Part shown: positions 17,066 to 24,891 of the stretch, one piece after another
How the letters are laid out: each line of letters opens with the position of its first letter
Position numbering within the stretch: the stretch's first letter is position 1
The notes under the pieces: model-generated
What the model was told of the DNA's origin: nothing
The model's input: the letters and a program-made list of their open reading frames with translations, nothing else
Database searches by the model: none
Made by a program: the position numbers and the translations under genes
NCBI GenBank assembly: GCA_041178545.1
Contig: JBEGVB010000166.1
Span: 1 to 25,546 of the forward strand
Direction of reading: 5' to 3'
Length of the DNA stretch: 25,546 nucleotides
From: JBEATZ01 sp041178545
Lineage (GTDB): Bacteria > Planctomycetota > UBA1135 > UBA2386

Positions 17066-17890
17066 ATGAAACGCGAGGTCCAGGCCATTCCACCGGCGCC
17101 ACGGTGCGCACGCTGGAGCGCAGTGCTCGCGTACCGCTGGCCGGTGGGCATGGTGGGAGCCACCCTCGCCGTGTACGGCGGGGTGTTCACGTGGATGCTG
17201 TTCCTCGCCTTCGGCGGCAAGGCCAGCGACAACGCCGCGCTCGACCGCGGCCCGGTGGTGCAGCACGAGGCCGTGGTCCAGGTGGTCGAGCCCGGCGCGG
17301 GCTGGTTCGGCGAACTGCCGGCAGAGCGCGTGACCTACCAGTTCGACAACGGTTCGCTCACCCACCGTGGCATGTGCTTCACGCCCGCAGGCACCCACAC
17401 GGTGGGCGCACGGGTTGCCGTGGAGGTCCTGCCCGACCTGCCCCACCTCCACCGCATCGCGGGCTCCCGGCTCGACCTGCTGCCGTGGTTCCTCCAGCCG
17501 GAAACCTGGTTCGCCCTCACCATCGTCCCGGGATGCCTCGCTCTGCTCGCCTACGCAGCCGGCTCCATGCACGTGCGATCCGTCCTCGCGCACGGCGACG
17601 TGGGGGTGGCCCTCATCGGCTCCGCGCGCCGGATCCCGCTGGTGATCCCGGCCATGCTCGACGTGCGCTACCGGTTCCGCGACCACCGCGCCAAGGAGTG
17701 CAAGGGCAGGCACTGGGTGCGCGTGCACGGCGAACTGGGCCGCCGCATCATGGAGCACCTGCAGGGCAGCACCGACGTGTTGCCCGTGGTGCACGACCGC
17801 AAGTGGCCCCAGTACAGCAGGCTCGTGCTGCCCACCGACTTCGAGGCGCAGCCCGCGACCCCGCTGCCGCGGGAGATCCTGAGCCCGTGA
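17066..17890 (+). CDS. DUF3592-like membrane protein, first tandem copy
   Basis: A 274-residue membrane protein with two transmembrane segments (about residues 27-50 and 151-172). Between them is a beta-rich outer domain (AALDRGPVV...ERVTYQF...VAVEVLPDLPHLHRI), and after the second helix comes another of the same type (MLDVRYRFRDHRAKECKGRHWV...LPVVHDRKWPQYSRLV). Both fit the DUF3592 pattern of a 'YrY' strand, then a V..hDP..P..s strand. The next gene is a clear paralogue with the same order. The start follows a -10-like TAAGCT with no Shine-Dalgarno; the stop overlaps the next GTG start (GTGA). Function unknown. Confidence 0.75.
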   Translation: MKREVQAIPPAPRCARWSAVLAYRWPVGMVGATLAVYGGVFTWMLFLAFGGKASDNAALDRGPVVQHEAVVQVVEPGAGWFGELPAERVTYQFDNGSLTHRGMCFTPAGTHTVGARVAVEVLPDLPHLHRIAGSRLDLLPWFLQPETWFALTIVPGCLALLAYAAGSMHVRSVLAHGDVGVALIGSARRIPLVIPAMLDVRYRFRDHRAKECKGRHWVRVHGELGRRIMEHLQGSTDVLPVVHDRKWPQYSRLVLPTDFEAQPATPLPREILSP

Positions 17891-18684
17891 GCACCCTGCT
17901 GCCCCCGGCGCCGCGCGAGGTGCCGTTCCGGGTCGCCGCCCAGGCCTGGTGGCCGCTCGGCCTCGGCGTCGGCATCACGGCCGGCGTCCTCGTGGTCATC
18001 GTCGTGGTGTTCCTCGCCATCGACGGCTTCCGCCTGCCAACGACCGATGCAGCACTGGACCGCGATGCCTTCGTGAGCGACCGCGAGGTGCGCGTCGAGT
18101 CGATCGAGCGCAGCGGTTTCCGCGTCAACAGCACCCACGTGCACCGGGTGCAATACACGTTCACCGGCGCCGACGGCACGCGCTTGAGCGGCCACTCCTA
18201 CCAGTGGCCCGGGCCGCGGGAGCTGCGCGAGGGCGGCACCGCCGCCGTCGAACTGCTGCCCGGGGACGAGTCGGTGCACCGGTTGCGCGGCACCGTCCAC
18301 GCCATGAGCACGCTGTGGCTGCCCACGCTCATGGGCTGGGTGCTGCTGCCGGCGCTCTTCCTGCTGCTGCTGTGGTTCCGGCGTGCGTGGCGCACGGCCG
18401 TGCTGCTGCGGCAGGGCGAGGCGCGGCCCTTCGAGGTGGAATCGTGCGCCGTGGTGAAGGGCGTGAACCCGCCGCGGCTCAGGGTGCGCTACCGCTTCCG
18501 TGCCGCAGACGGCACGCAGTACGAGGGCGGCCACTGGGTGCCGCGCAACGGGGCGCTCGGCAGGCTGCTCGATGGCGCCGCTGCGGGCAGCAGTCCCGAG
18601 GGCGCCTGCGTCGTGCACGATCCCATCGACCCCGCCCGCAACCGGTTGATCGCCGTCGCGGACTGCGCATCGGTGCAGGCATGA
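17887..18684 (+). CDS. DUF3592-like membrane protein, second tandem copy
   Basis: A 265-residue paralogue of the preceding protein: first helix about 23-47, outer domain with DAALDRDAFV...HRVQYTFTGADGTRLSG...AAVELLPGDESVHRLRG, second helix about 144-160, then RLRVRYRFRAADGTQYEGGHWV...ACVVHDPIDPARNRLI. The match to DUF3592 (tyrosine-rich strand, then V-x-HDP) is clearer here than in copy one. Shared blocks with copy one are AALDR, the VEVLP/VELLP and VRYRFR strands, GHWV/RHWV and VVHD. Start is GTG 17887, overlapping the previous stop; the stop overlaps the dinG ATG (ATGA). Function unknown. Confidence 0.75.
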   Translation: MSTLLPPAPREVPFRVAAQAWWPLGLGVGITAGVLVVIVVVFLAIDGFRLPTTDAALDRDAFVSDREVRVESIERSGFRVNSTHVHRVQYTFTGADGTRLSGHSYQWPGPRELREGGTAAVELLPGDESVHRLRGTVHAMSTLWLPTLMGWVLLPALFLLLLWFRRAWRTAVLLRQGEARPFEVESCAVVKGVNPPRLRVRYRFRAADGTQYEGGHWVPRNGALGRLLDGAAAGSSPEGACVVHDPIDPARNRLIAVADCASVQA

Positions 18685-20645
18685 GCCGCGTGCGGGAGTT
18701 CCTCGGCGAGGGCGGGGCCATCGCCCGCCGCCTGTCCGACTACGAGGAACGCCCCGAGCAGATCCAGATGGCCGAGGCGGTCGAGAAGGCCATTGCGGAG
18801 CGCAAGCACTTGGTGGCGGAAGCAGGCACCGGCGTGGGCAAGTCCTTTGCCTACCTGCTGCCCGCCGTGCTGCACGCAGACTCCCACCAAGAGACCGGTC
18901 CAGTGGTGATCAGCACCCGCACCATCGCGCTCCAGCAACAGCTGGAGCAGAAGGACCTGCCGTTCCTCCATGCCGTGCTGCCCTTCGAGTGGTCGTCGGT
19001 GACCGCCATCGGTCGCAGTCACTACGTGTGCCTGCGCCGCATGCACCATGCGCATGCCGACAACCCGCTGTTCGAGGACCGCGACGTGGCAGCCGAGCTG
19101 CGCCGCATCGTCGAGTGGTCGACCCACACTCGCGAGGGCACGCGCTTCGACCTGCCCGAGCCAGTGCGCGACGAGGTGTGGGAAGAGGTGCAGGCGGAGC
19201 ACGGCAACTGCCTCAACAAGGCCTGCAGCCACTACGAAGTCTGTCCGTGGCAACGCGCACGCCGTCGCATGCAGACGGCACAGGTGCTGGTGGTCAACCA
19301 CGCTCTCTACTGCGCGGACCTCGCGCTGCGCCGCGCGGGCGCCAGCTACCTCCCGGACCACCAGGTGGTGATCTTCGACGAGGCCCACCACCTCGAGCGC
19401 ACCGCCACCGAGGCCCTGGGGCTGCGCATCGGACCCGGGAGCGTCCACTGGCACCTCCGCAGGCTGAGCCCGCGGCGCGGCGAACGCGGCCTGCTGCGCA
19501 GGCACGGCTCGACGCAGGCCAACCTGATGGCGGAGGAGGTGCGCATGGCCAGCGAGGCATTCTTCGCCGAGCTCGAGCAGCGCCTGGACCGCGCTGGGTC
19601 CACCGACGGGCTGGAGCTGGGCAACGAGACCGTCGACCAGCAGGTGAGCCACCTGCTGGAACAGCTCGCGTTGGAGGTGATCGCATGCAGCTCGCGCGTG
19701 GAGAAGCTGGACGCGCGCATGGAGCTGCAGGCCCGTGCCACCGGACTGTCTGCACTCGCAGCAAGCCTGCGCAGCCTCTGCGAGCCCAAGGCCGCGGATG
19801 CCGTCCCGCACGTGCGGTGGATCGAGCGCAGCCGCAAGGGCGCGCTGATCTGCGGCGCTCCGCTGGAGGTCTCGGCCGCGCTGCGCGAGTCGCTGTTCGC
19901 CTCCGGCAGGACGGTCGTGATGACCAGCGCCACCCTGGGCCCGGTGGACGACTCCGACTTCACCTGGTTGCGCAGGCAGCTGGGCGTCACCGACAACGTG
20001 TCGACGCTGCGGCTCGGCTCGCCGTTCGACTACCGGAGCGCCGTGCAGTTGGTGGTCGAGGAGGCCATGCCCGACCCGTCGCGGGACCCGAGCGGATTCC
20101 GCGCCGAGGCATGCGACCGGACGCTGCGCCACCTGCTCGACAACGGCGGCAGCGGTCTCGTGCTCTGCACCTCCTGGGAAGTGGTGCGCTGGTTCGCCGA
20201 GCGCATGCGCGAACCGCTCGCCGAGGCAGGCATCCAGTTGCTGGTCCAGGGCGAGGCACCGCTGGCAAGACTGCTGGAGCAGAAGCGTGCCGACGTGCAC
20301 TCGGTGCTCATCGGCACCGACAGCCTGTGGGAGGGCATCGACATCCGCGGCGAGGCACTCACCCTCGTCGTGGTGACCAGGCTGCCGTTCGGCAGCCCGG
20401 GCCACCCGCTCACCAAGGCCCGGCTGCGTGCCATCGAGCAGCGCGGCGGCGACCCCTTCCTCGAGCAGTCGTTGCCCGAGGCCATCCTTCGGTTCCGCCA
20501 GGGGTTCGGACGGTTGATCCGGTCCAGCAAGGACCGCGGCAAGGTCGTCATCCTCGACCCGCGCGCACGCACCAAGGCCTACGGCAGGCGCTTCCTGCAG
20601 TCGCTGCCGGTGGCCTTCGACGCGAGCGAGCCGCCGGCGGAGTGA
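18681..20645 (+). CDS. dinG: DinG-type iron-sulfur DNA helicase
   Basis: A 654-residue superfamily 2 helicase of the XPD/DinG group, expected to unwind 5' overhang DNA, R-loops or D-loops. It has Walker A AGTGVGKS (48-55), four cysteines for the 4Fe-4S cluster (C117, C177, C182, C188) in the usual place, DEAH (233-236), VMTSATL opening the second helicase domain, GTDSLWEGIDIRG (motif V region) and RFRQGFGRLIRSSKDRG (motif VI). There is no N-terminal exonuclease domain, unlike Gram-positive DinG. Length and cysteine spacing fit an active enzyme. Its ATG overlaps the second DUF3592-like gene (ATGA), so it is probably third in a coupled operon, even though the other two products are membrane proteins. 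Confidence 0.93.
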   Translation: MSRVREFLGEGGAIARRLSDYEERPEQIQMAEAVEKAIAERKHLVAEAGTGVGKSFAYLLPAVLHADSHQETGPVVISTRTIALQQQLEQKDLPFLHAVLPFEWSSVTAIGRSHYVCLRRMHHAHADNPLFEDRDVAAELRRIVEWSTHTREGTRFDLPEPVRDEVWEEVQAEHGNCLNKACSHYEVCPWQRARRRMQTAQVLVVNHALYCADLALRRAGASYLPDHQVVIFDEAHHLERTATEALGLRIGPGSVHWHLRRLSPRRGERGLLRRHGSTQANLMAEEVRMASEAFFAELEQRLDRAGSTDGLELGNETVDQQVSHLLEQLALEVIACSSRVEKLDARMELQARATGLSALAASLRSLCEPKAADAVPHVRWIERSRKGALICGAPLEVSAALRESLFASGRTVVMTSATLGPVDDSDFTWLRRQLGVTDNVSTLRLGSPFDYRSAVQLVVEEAMPDPSRDPSGFRAEACDRTLRHLLDNGGSGLVLCTSWEVVRWFAERMREPLAEAGIQLLVQGEAPLARLLEQKRADVHSVLIGTDSLWEGIDIRGEALTLVVVTRLPFGSPGHPLTKARLRAIEQRGGDPFLEQSLPEAILRFRQGFGRLIRSSKDRGKVVILDPRARTKAYGRRFLQSLPVAFDASEPPAE

Positions 20646-20675
20646 GTTGCACCCCGCGGCGGCCCGGGACGGCGG

Positions 20676-22658
20676 TCAGGCGCCGTACTTCTTGATGGCG
20701 GCGTCCAGCGTGGGCAGCACGGCGCGGATGTAGAGCGCCACGAGCGCCACGGCGCCGGCGATGGTCAGGAAGAACATCGTGGGCGTCATGGCCCCCTGCA
20801 GCACGCCGAGGAAACCGCTGAACTTGTTGCCCACGGCGCTGGCGAAGAACCAGCCGCCCATGGTGAGGCCCACGAAGCGCTTGGGGCTCAGCTTGGTGAC
20901 GAGCGAAAGCGCCATGGGCGACAGGCAGAGCTCACCCACCGTCACCACGGCATAGAAGCTCATCAGCCACAACCCGCTCACCTTGAGGGCGCCGTCGTCT
21001 GACAGCACGCCTGCGAGCACCATCACGAGGGCGGAGACCGCCGTGATGACCATGCCGGTGAGGATCTTGCGCGCGGTGCTGAAGTCCTTGCCCGTGCGCA
21101 CGAGGCGCGCGAAGAACATCATCACGAGCGGCGTCATCAGCACGACGAACAGCGCGTTCCACGACTGGTACAGCTCGGCATTGGCCGTGCGCAGGTACTT
21201 GCCGGGGGCGAGCTCCGGCGGCTTCGCGGCATAGAGGCCGTCGAAGGTCTCCTGCGTCACGAGGTAGGCAGCAAACTCGGTGTCCGCGGTCTTGCGCACG
21301 AAGGCCACACGCTGCTTTGCTGCCACGCCGTCATCCACCTTGACGGTGACGATGTGCAGCCCGTGCGAGTCGGTGCCCTCCACCACCTGCACCTTCTCGT
21401 AGATGTCGACGCTGTACTTGCGCCAGCTGCGCTGCTGGTCCGTGGCCTTGGCAGCGGGCTGCCACGACTCGACGCGCACGTCGGCAGGCAGCTTGGTCGT
21501 CAGCTCGGCGAGGCTCTTCTCGTCCATGCGCTTCTGGCCGAACATCTTCGCCTGCTCGTTGGTGGCGATCGGCAGCAGCATGAGCTGCGACGGGCGCGGC
21601 ACGTCGGCTGCGGCATTGGCGTAGTAGCCGGGCATCGCCTCGCCGGCGAACAACGGCACCGCGTCGGCGACGGCCACGACCGGGTCCGGCTGGCCCAGGT
21701 GGCGCGCCGTGGAGTCGTTGGCCCACGTGGTCATTGCCGAACCGTTGAGGTGCAGCACCATGAAGAACGTGCCGCCCGCGAGGTAGATGGGCAGCAGTGC
21801 CTTGAGACCCGGCTTCTCGGACTCCTCGGCCTTGTTGGAGAGGCGGGCGAAGAACATCAGGATCGGGATCGCACCGATCAGGAAGCCGAAGTCGGTGGGC
21901 TTCACCAGCTTGGTGAGGCCATCGGGCAGCACGTTCTTGGCGAGCCACCAGCCGAGCACGCCGAACACGAGCGCGGGGCCGAGGATCTTGGTGAGGATCT
22001 CCGAGAAGGGCGTGTCGCCGGGGTTGATGCCGGGCGTGCGGTCGGCCTTCTCCAGCACCTTCCAGCTCGACAGCAGGATGGCCACCGAGATCAGCATGCC
22101 GATGCCCGCGGCGAGGAATACGGCTTCCCAGAAGAAGGCATTGCGCATGATCGCCGCGAGGAAGTTCGCGACGAAGGCACCGATGTTGATGCCCATGTAG
22201 AAGATGTTGAAGCCTGCGTCGCGCTTGGGGTCGCCCTTTGCGTACAGGTTGCCCACCATCGCACTGATGTTGGGCTTGAAGAAGCCGTTGCCGACGCACA
22301 GGAGGCCGAGGCCCACCGGGAACGTCCATGCCTGTCCCGTGGAGAGCAGGAAGAACCCGGCTGCGAACACGAGCCCGCCGATCAACACCGACTTGCGGTA
22401 GCCGAGGAAGCGGTCGGCGATCATCCCGCCGAGGTACGGCGTGAAGTAGATGAACGCGAGGTAGAGGCCGTAGATCTCGTTGCCCGTCGACTTGGGCAGG
22501 CCGAGACCGCCGCTCTCCGTGTCGATCGCGTAGAGCAGCAGCACGCCCACCATCGTGTAGAAGGCGAGGCGCTCCCACATCTCGATGAAGAAGAGCCGGT
22601 ACAGCCCCGTGGGGTGCCCGGTGAACATCGAACCTTCGCTGGCAGCGGTACCGATCAT
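20676..22658 (-). CDS. POT-family transporter with large insert
   Basis: A 660-residue member of the proton-dependent oligopeptide transporter family (PTR2), in the inner membrane. The N-terminal half is canonical: EMWERLAFY (26-34, the ExxER proton/peptide motif), GGMIADRFLGYR and FFKPNISAMVGNLY followed by GFNIFYMGINIGAF. Compared with the neighbouring copy it carries about 175 extra, mostly polar residues (about 315-490) between transmembrane helices 7 and 8, predicted to face the periplasm. The helix 7 glutamate present next door (FFEQAGTS) is not found in the matching stretch (LHLNGSAM). ATG 22658 has AGGAG eight bases upstream. It lies 66 bases after the other POT gene. Substrate is uncertain given these changes. 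Confidence 0.9.
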   Translation of the reverse strand: MIGTAASEGSMFTGHPTGLYRLFFIEMWERLAFYTMVGVLLLYAIDTESGGLGLPKSTGNEIYGLYLAFIYFTPYLGGMIADRFLGYRKSVLIGGLVFAAGFFLLSTGQAWTFPVGLGLLCVGNGFFKPNISAMVGNLYAKGDPKRDAGFNIFYMGINIGAFVANFLAAIMRNAFFWEAVFLAAGIGMLISVAILLSSWKVLEKADRTPGINPGDTPFSEILTKILGPALVFGVLGWWLAKNVLPDGLTKLVKPTDFGFLIGAIPILMFFARLSNKAEESEKPGLKALLPIYLAGGTFFMVLHLNGSAMTTWANDSTARHLGQPDPVVAVADAVPLFAGEAMPGYYANAAADVPRPSQLMLLPIATNEQAKMFGQKRMDEKSLAELTTKLPADVRVESWQPAAKATDQQRSWRKYSVDIYEKVQVVEGTDSHGLHIVTVKVDDGVAAKQRVAFVRKTADTEFAAYLVTQETFDGLYAAKPPELAPGKYLRTANAELYQSWNALFVVLMTPLVMMFFARLVRTGKDFSTARKILTGMVITAVSALVMVLAGVLSDDGALKVSGLWLMSFYAVVTVGELCLSPMALSLVTKLSPKRFVGLTMGGWFFASAVGNKFSGFLGVLQGAMTPTMFFLTIAGAVALVALYIRAVLPTLDAAIKKYGA

Positions 22659-22681
22659 CGTGCGGTCTCCTGAGACGAACA

Positions 22682-22702
22682 GGGGCCGCACCAGGCGGCC
22701 CC
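22682..22702 (-). other. Strong hairpin between the two POT genes
   Basis: GGGGCCGC (22682-22689) pairs perfectly with GCGGCCCC (22695-22702) around a five-base loop, in the 66-base gap. On the minus strand it follows the stop of the first POT gene and precedes the Shine-Dalgarno of the second. There is no T-tract, so a partial terminator or an RNA-stabilising element that sets unequal expression is possible. Confidence 0.4.
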
Positions 22703-22724
22703 GGGTGGACGGATCAGCAGGGGC

Positions 22725-24176
22725 TCACTTCACGCCGTGCAGCCAGCGCTTCAGGAACAAGGGCCCCATCACCATGATGAGGAAGCCGGCGCCGACTGCG
22801 TAGTAGGTGATCTGCTCGAACACGCCCGTGTAGACGGGCAGCGTCTGGACTGGCGTCATGTCCGCGCTCGTGTTGGTCTCGCCGGCGATCTCCGCACCCA
22901 CCTTGTGGGCGGCGGCGATCGACAGGAACCATGCACCCATCACCATGCCGGTCATGCGGGCAGGCGCCAGCTTGGTGACCGCGCTCAGGCCCACGGGCGA
23001 GATGCACAGCTCGCCAGTCGTGTGCAGCAGGTAGCAGAACACGAGCACCAGCAGCGGCACGAGGCCGCTGTCCTTGACCGCAGGAGCGGCCAGGACGAGC
23101 ACGCCGAAGCCGGCGCCGAGTTGCACGAGCGCGAGGCCGAACTTGGTCGGGATCGACGGGTCCCTGCCGATGCTGCCGAGCTTGACCCACAGCAGGGTGA
23201 AGACCGAGCCGAACACGAGGATGAACAGCGGGTTGAAGAACTGGCCCCAGGCGGCCGGGAACTCGTAGGTGCCCAGCATGCGGTCGATGTTGCGGTCCGT
23301 GAACAGGGTGAGCGAGGTGCCAGCCTGCTCGAAGAAGGTCCAGAACAGCATGTGGAAGAACCACAGCACCAGCAGCACGAACATCTTCTCGCGCTGCACC
23401 TTCTCCTCGCGGAATGCGGTGACCAGCAGGCTGCCGAGCACGACCACGATGGCGGCGAGAAGCAGCATCTTCACGGCATTGCTCTCGCTCAGCAGCAGGT
23501 ACATGCCGGGCACCAGCAGCAGTGCGCCAACCACGACCTTGGCCATGTTGGCCTTGAAGGCGGCGGGATTCGGCGGTTCGCCGTGGCCCTCGAGCCGCTG
23601 CTTGCCGAGCCCGAAGGTGACGAGACCCAGCAGCATGCCGACACCGGCGATGCCGAAGCCGATGGTCCAGTCCTTGGTCTGTGCGAAGTAACCGCACACC
23701 ATCGTCGAGAGGAACGCACCGAGGTTGATGCCGATGTAGAAGATCGTGAAGCCTGCGTCGCGGCGCGAGTCGCCCGGCGCATAGAGCCTGCCCACGAGCG
23801 TGGAGATGTTCGGCTTGAACAACCCGTTGCCCACGACCATGAAGGCCATGCCGGCGTAGAAGAAGAACTCCTTCTGCACCACCAGCGTGAACTGGCCGAT
23901 GGCCATCAGCAGCCCGCCGAGCAGGATCGCCCACCGGTAGCCGAGCAGCTTGTCGGCGATGAGGCCGCCTGCGATCGGCGTCAGGTAGATGAGGGCGTTG
24001 TAGCTGCCGTAGACGGAGTAGGCCTTGTCGTCGGTGTACTTGAAGACCTCGCTGACCATGTAGAGGGTCAGCAGCGACCGCATGCCGTAGAAGCAGAATC
24101 GCTCCCACATCTCTGCGAAGAAGAGCATGTAAAGCCCACGGGGATGGCCGGTTGCGGCCACGGAGTCATTGCTCAA
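22725..24176 (-). CDS. POT-family proton-coupled peptide transporter
   Basis: A 483-residue POT/PTR2 transporter, normal length, expected to import di- and tripeptides with protons. It shows EMWERFCFY (22-30, ExxER), GGLIADKLLGYR, the PTR2 signature around LFKPNISTLVGRLY and GFTIFYIGINLGAF, and the helix 7 FFEQAGTS with the conserved glutamate. Helix 10/11 region HTTGELCISPVGLSAVTKLAP is also typical. The start is TTG 24176, with GAGAGG about eight bases upstream; the only nearby ATG (24169) is out of frame. It is the first of two minus-strand POT genes and has its own promoter-like sequence just downstream of the gpsA-unit terminator. Confidence 0.92.
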   Translation of the reverse strand: MSNDSVAATGHPRGLYMLFFAEMWERFCFYGMRSLLTLYMVSEVFKYTDDKAYSVYGSYNALIYLTPIAGGLIADKLLGYRWAILLGGLLMAIGQFTLVVQKEFFFYAGMAFMVVGNGLFKPNISTLVGRLYAPGDSRRDAGFTIFYIGINLGAFLSTMVCGYFAQTKDWTIGFGIAGVGMLLGLVTFGLGKQRLEGHGEPPNPAAFKANMAKVVVGALLLVPGMYLLLSESNAVKMLLLAAIVVVLGSLLVTAFREEKVQREKMFVLLVLWFFHMLFWTFFEQAGTSLTLFTDRNIDRMLGTYEFPAAWGQFFNPLFILVFGSVFTLLWVKLGSIGRDPSIPTKFGLALVQLGAGFGVLVLAAPAVKDSGLVPLLVLVFCYLLHTTGELCISPVGLSAVTKLAPARMTGMVMGAWFLSIAAAHKVGAEIAGETNTSADMTPVQTLPVYTGVFEQITYYAVGAGFLIMVMGPLFLKRWLHGVK

Positions 24177-24211
24177 GCAGGACCTCTCGGTACGGGGACG
24201 AAGGTGCGCAA

Positions 24212-24240
24212 AGCCTAGCGGGCGGATCTCCGCGGCAAAG
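24212..24240 (-). promoter_or_regulatory. Candidate promoter for the POT genes
   Basis: On the minus strand CTTTGCCG (24233-24240) precedes TAGGCT (24212-24217); TTGCCG and TAGGCT are 15 bases apart, the same layout as before mcsA. The -35 lies within the T-rich tail of the upstream terminator. The leader would be about 28 bases and carries a Shine-Dalgarno. Confidence 0.4.
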
Positions 24241-24263
24241 ACAAACCGCCCGTCAAACGGGCG
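24232..24263 (-). terminator. Rho-independent terminator of the gpsA unit
   Basis: On the minus strand CGCCCGT (24257-24263) pairs with ACGGGCG (24247-24253) around a three-base loop and is followed by GTTTGTCTTTG. The stop codon of the 212-residue gene (24253-24255) lies in the loop and stem, so the terminator starts inside the coding region. Confidence 0.7.
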
Positions 24264-24891
24264 TTGCGGTCGCTTGCAGCAGCAGCACCGAGTTCATCGC
24301 ACGCGCCCATGCTGCAGCCGCTGCGAGCACCGCGAGGCCGCGCCGCGCCGCATCGAGCAGGTCGCCTCCCGCCGGGGCCGGCAGAGCCTGCCACTCCCCC
24401 AGTTCGCAGGCCCCCGCCTGGAAGGTGGCCTCGTTGAGGCGCTTCAGCTGGTCCTGCAGCAGCACGAGCGAGCCGATGTCGGCAGCCGTGCCGTCGGGCA
24501 GCGGCGCCCGCACGGTGAACTCGAACTCGGCAGGCAGCCAGCACTCGGCAGCCACCAGGTGGCCGAACCGACTGCGCGCGAACTTCTCGTCGGCGGCCTT
24601 GCGCCACGCCTTGTCGAGTTCGAGCAGCGCAGGCACGGTGTCGGGGAGCTCGAGGTCAGTGCGTTCGGCATAGGTGGCGAGGAGCCGCAGCGCCATCCAC
24701 CCGGACTCGCCCAGGTCGAACCGGCGCGGCTCCACCGCAGGGTCCTCGTCCCAGCGCAGCTCGGGCGCACCGGCAGGCAGCCCGGTGGCAAGGTCCTTGC
24801 GCCACAGCTCGATGCCCTGCTGCTGCCGCAGCGCGGTCTCGCGGTCGGCGCCGAGACAACGCGCCAGCGGGCCTGCGACCGCGAGTGCCAT
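24253..24891 (-). CDS. Hypothetical protein downstream of gpsA
   Basis: A 212-residue protein that I do not recognise. It is rich in Ala, Leu, Glu and Arg and looks mostly helical, with segments such as ESGWMALRLLATYAER and LVLLQDQLKRLNEATFQAG; a final Ala/Leu-rich helix (about 178-208) is hydrophobic enough to be amphipathic or membrane-associated. No signal peptide, cysteine pair or known catalytic motif is seen. The start ATG at 24891 shares one base with the gpsA stop (TGATG), so translation is coupled, and a terminator covers its end. Codon use matches the neighbours. Its regular frame, overlap and terminator argue that it is real. Confidence 0.65.
   Translation of the reverse strand: MALAVAGPLARCLGADRETALRQQQGIELWRKDLATGLPAGAPELRWDEDPAVEPRRFDLGESGWMALRLLATYAERTDLELPDTVPALLELDKAWRKAADEKFARSRFGHLVAAECWLPAEFEFTVRAPLPDGTAADIGSLVLLQDQLKRLNEATFQAGACELGEWQALPAPAGGDLLDAARRGLAVLAAAAAWARAMNSVLLLQATATPV

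Noticed and set aside
24167..24169. ATG as start of the first POT gene
   Set aside because: It is out of frame with the transporter. TTG 24176 is in frame, has a Shine-Dalgarno at the right distance and gives the expected N-terminus.
22737..24218. A 493-codon plus-strand frame opposite the POT transporter
   Set aside because: The opposite strand encodes a full POT protein with all signatures; this product is Glu/His/Gln-rich low complexity.
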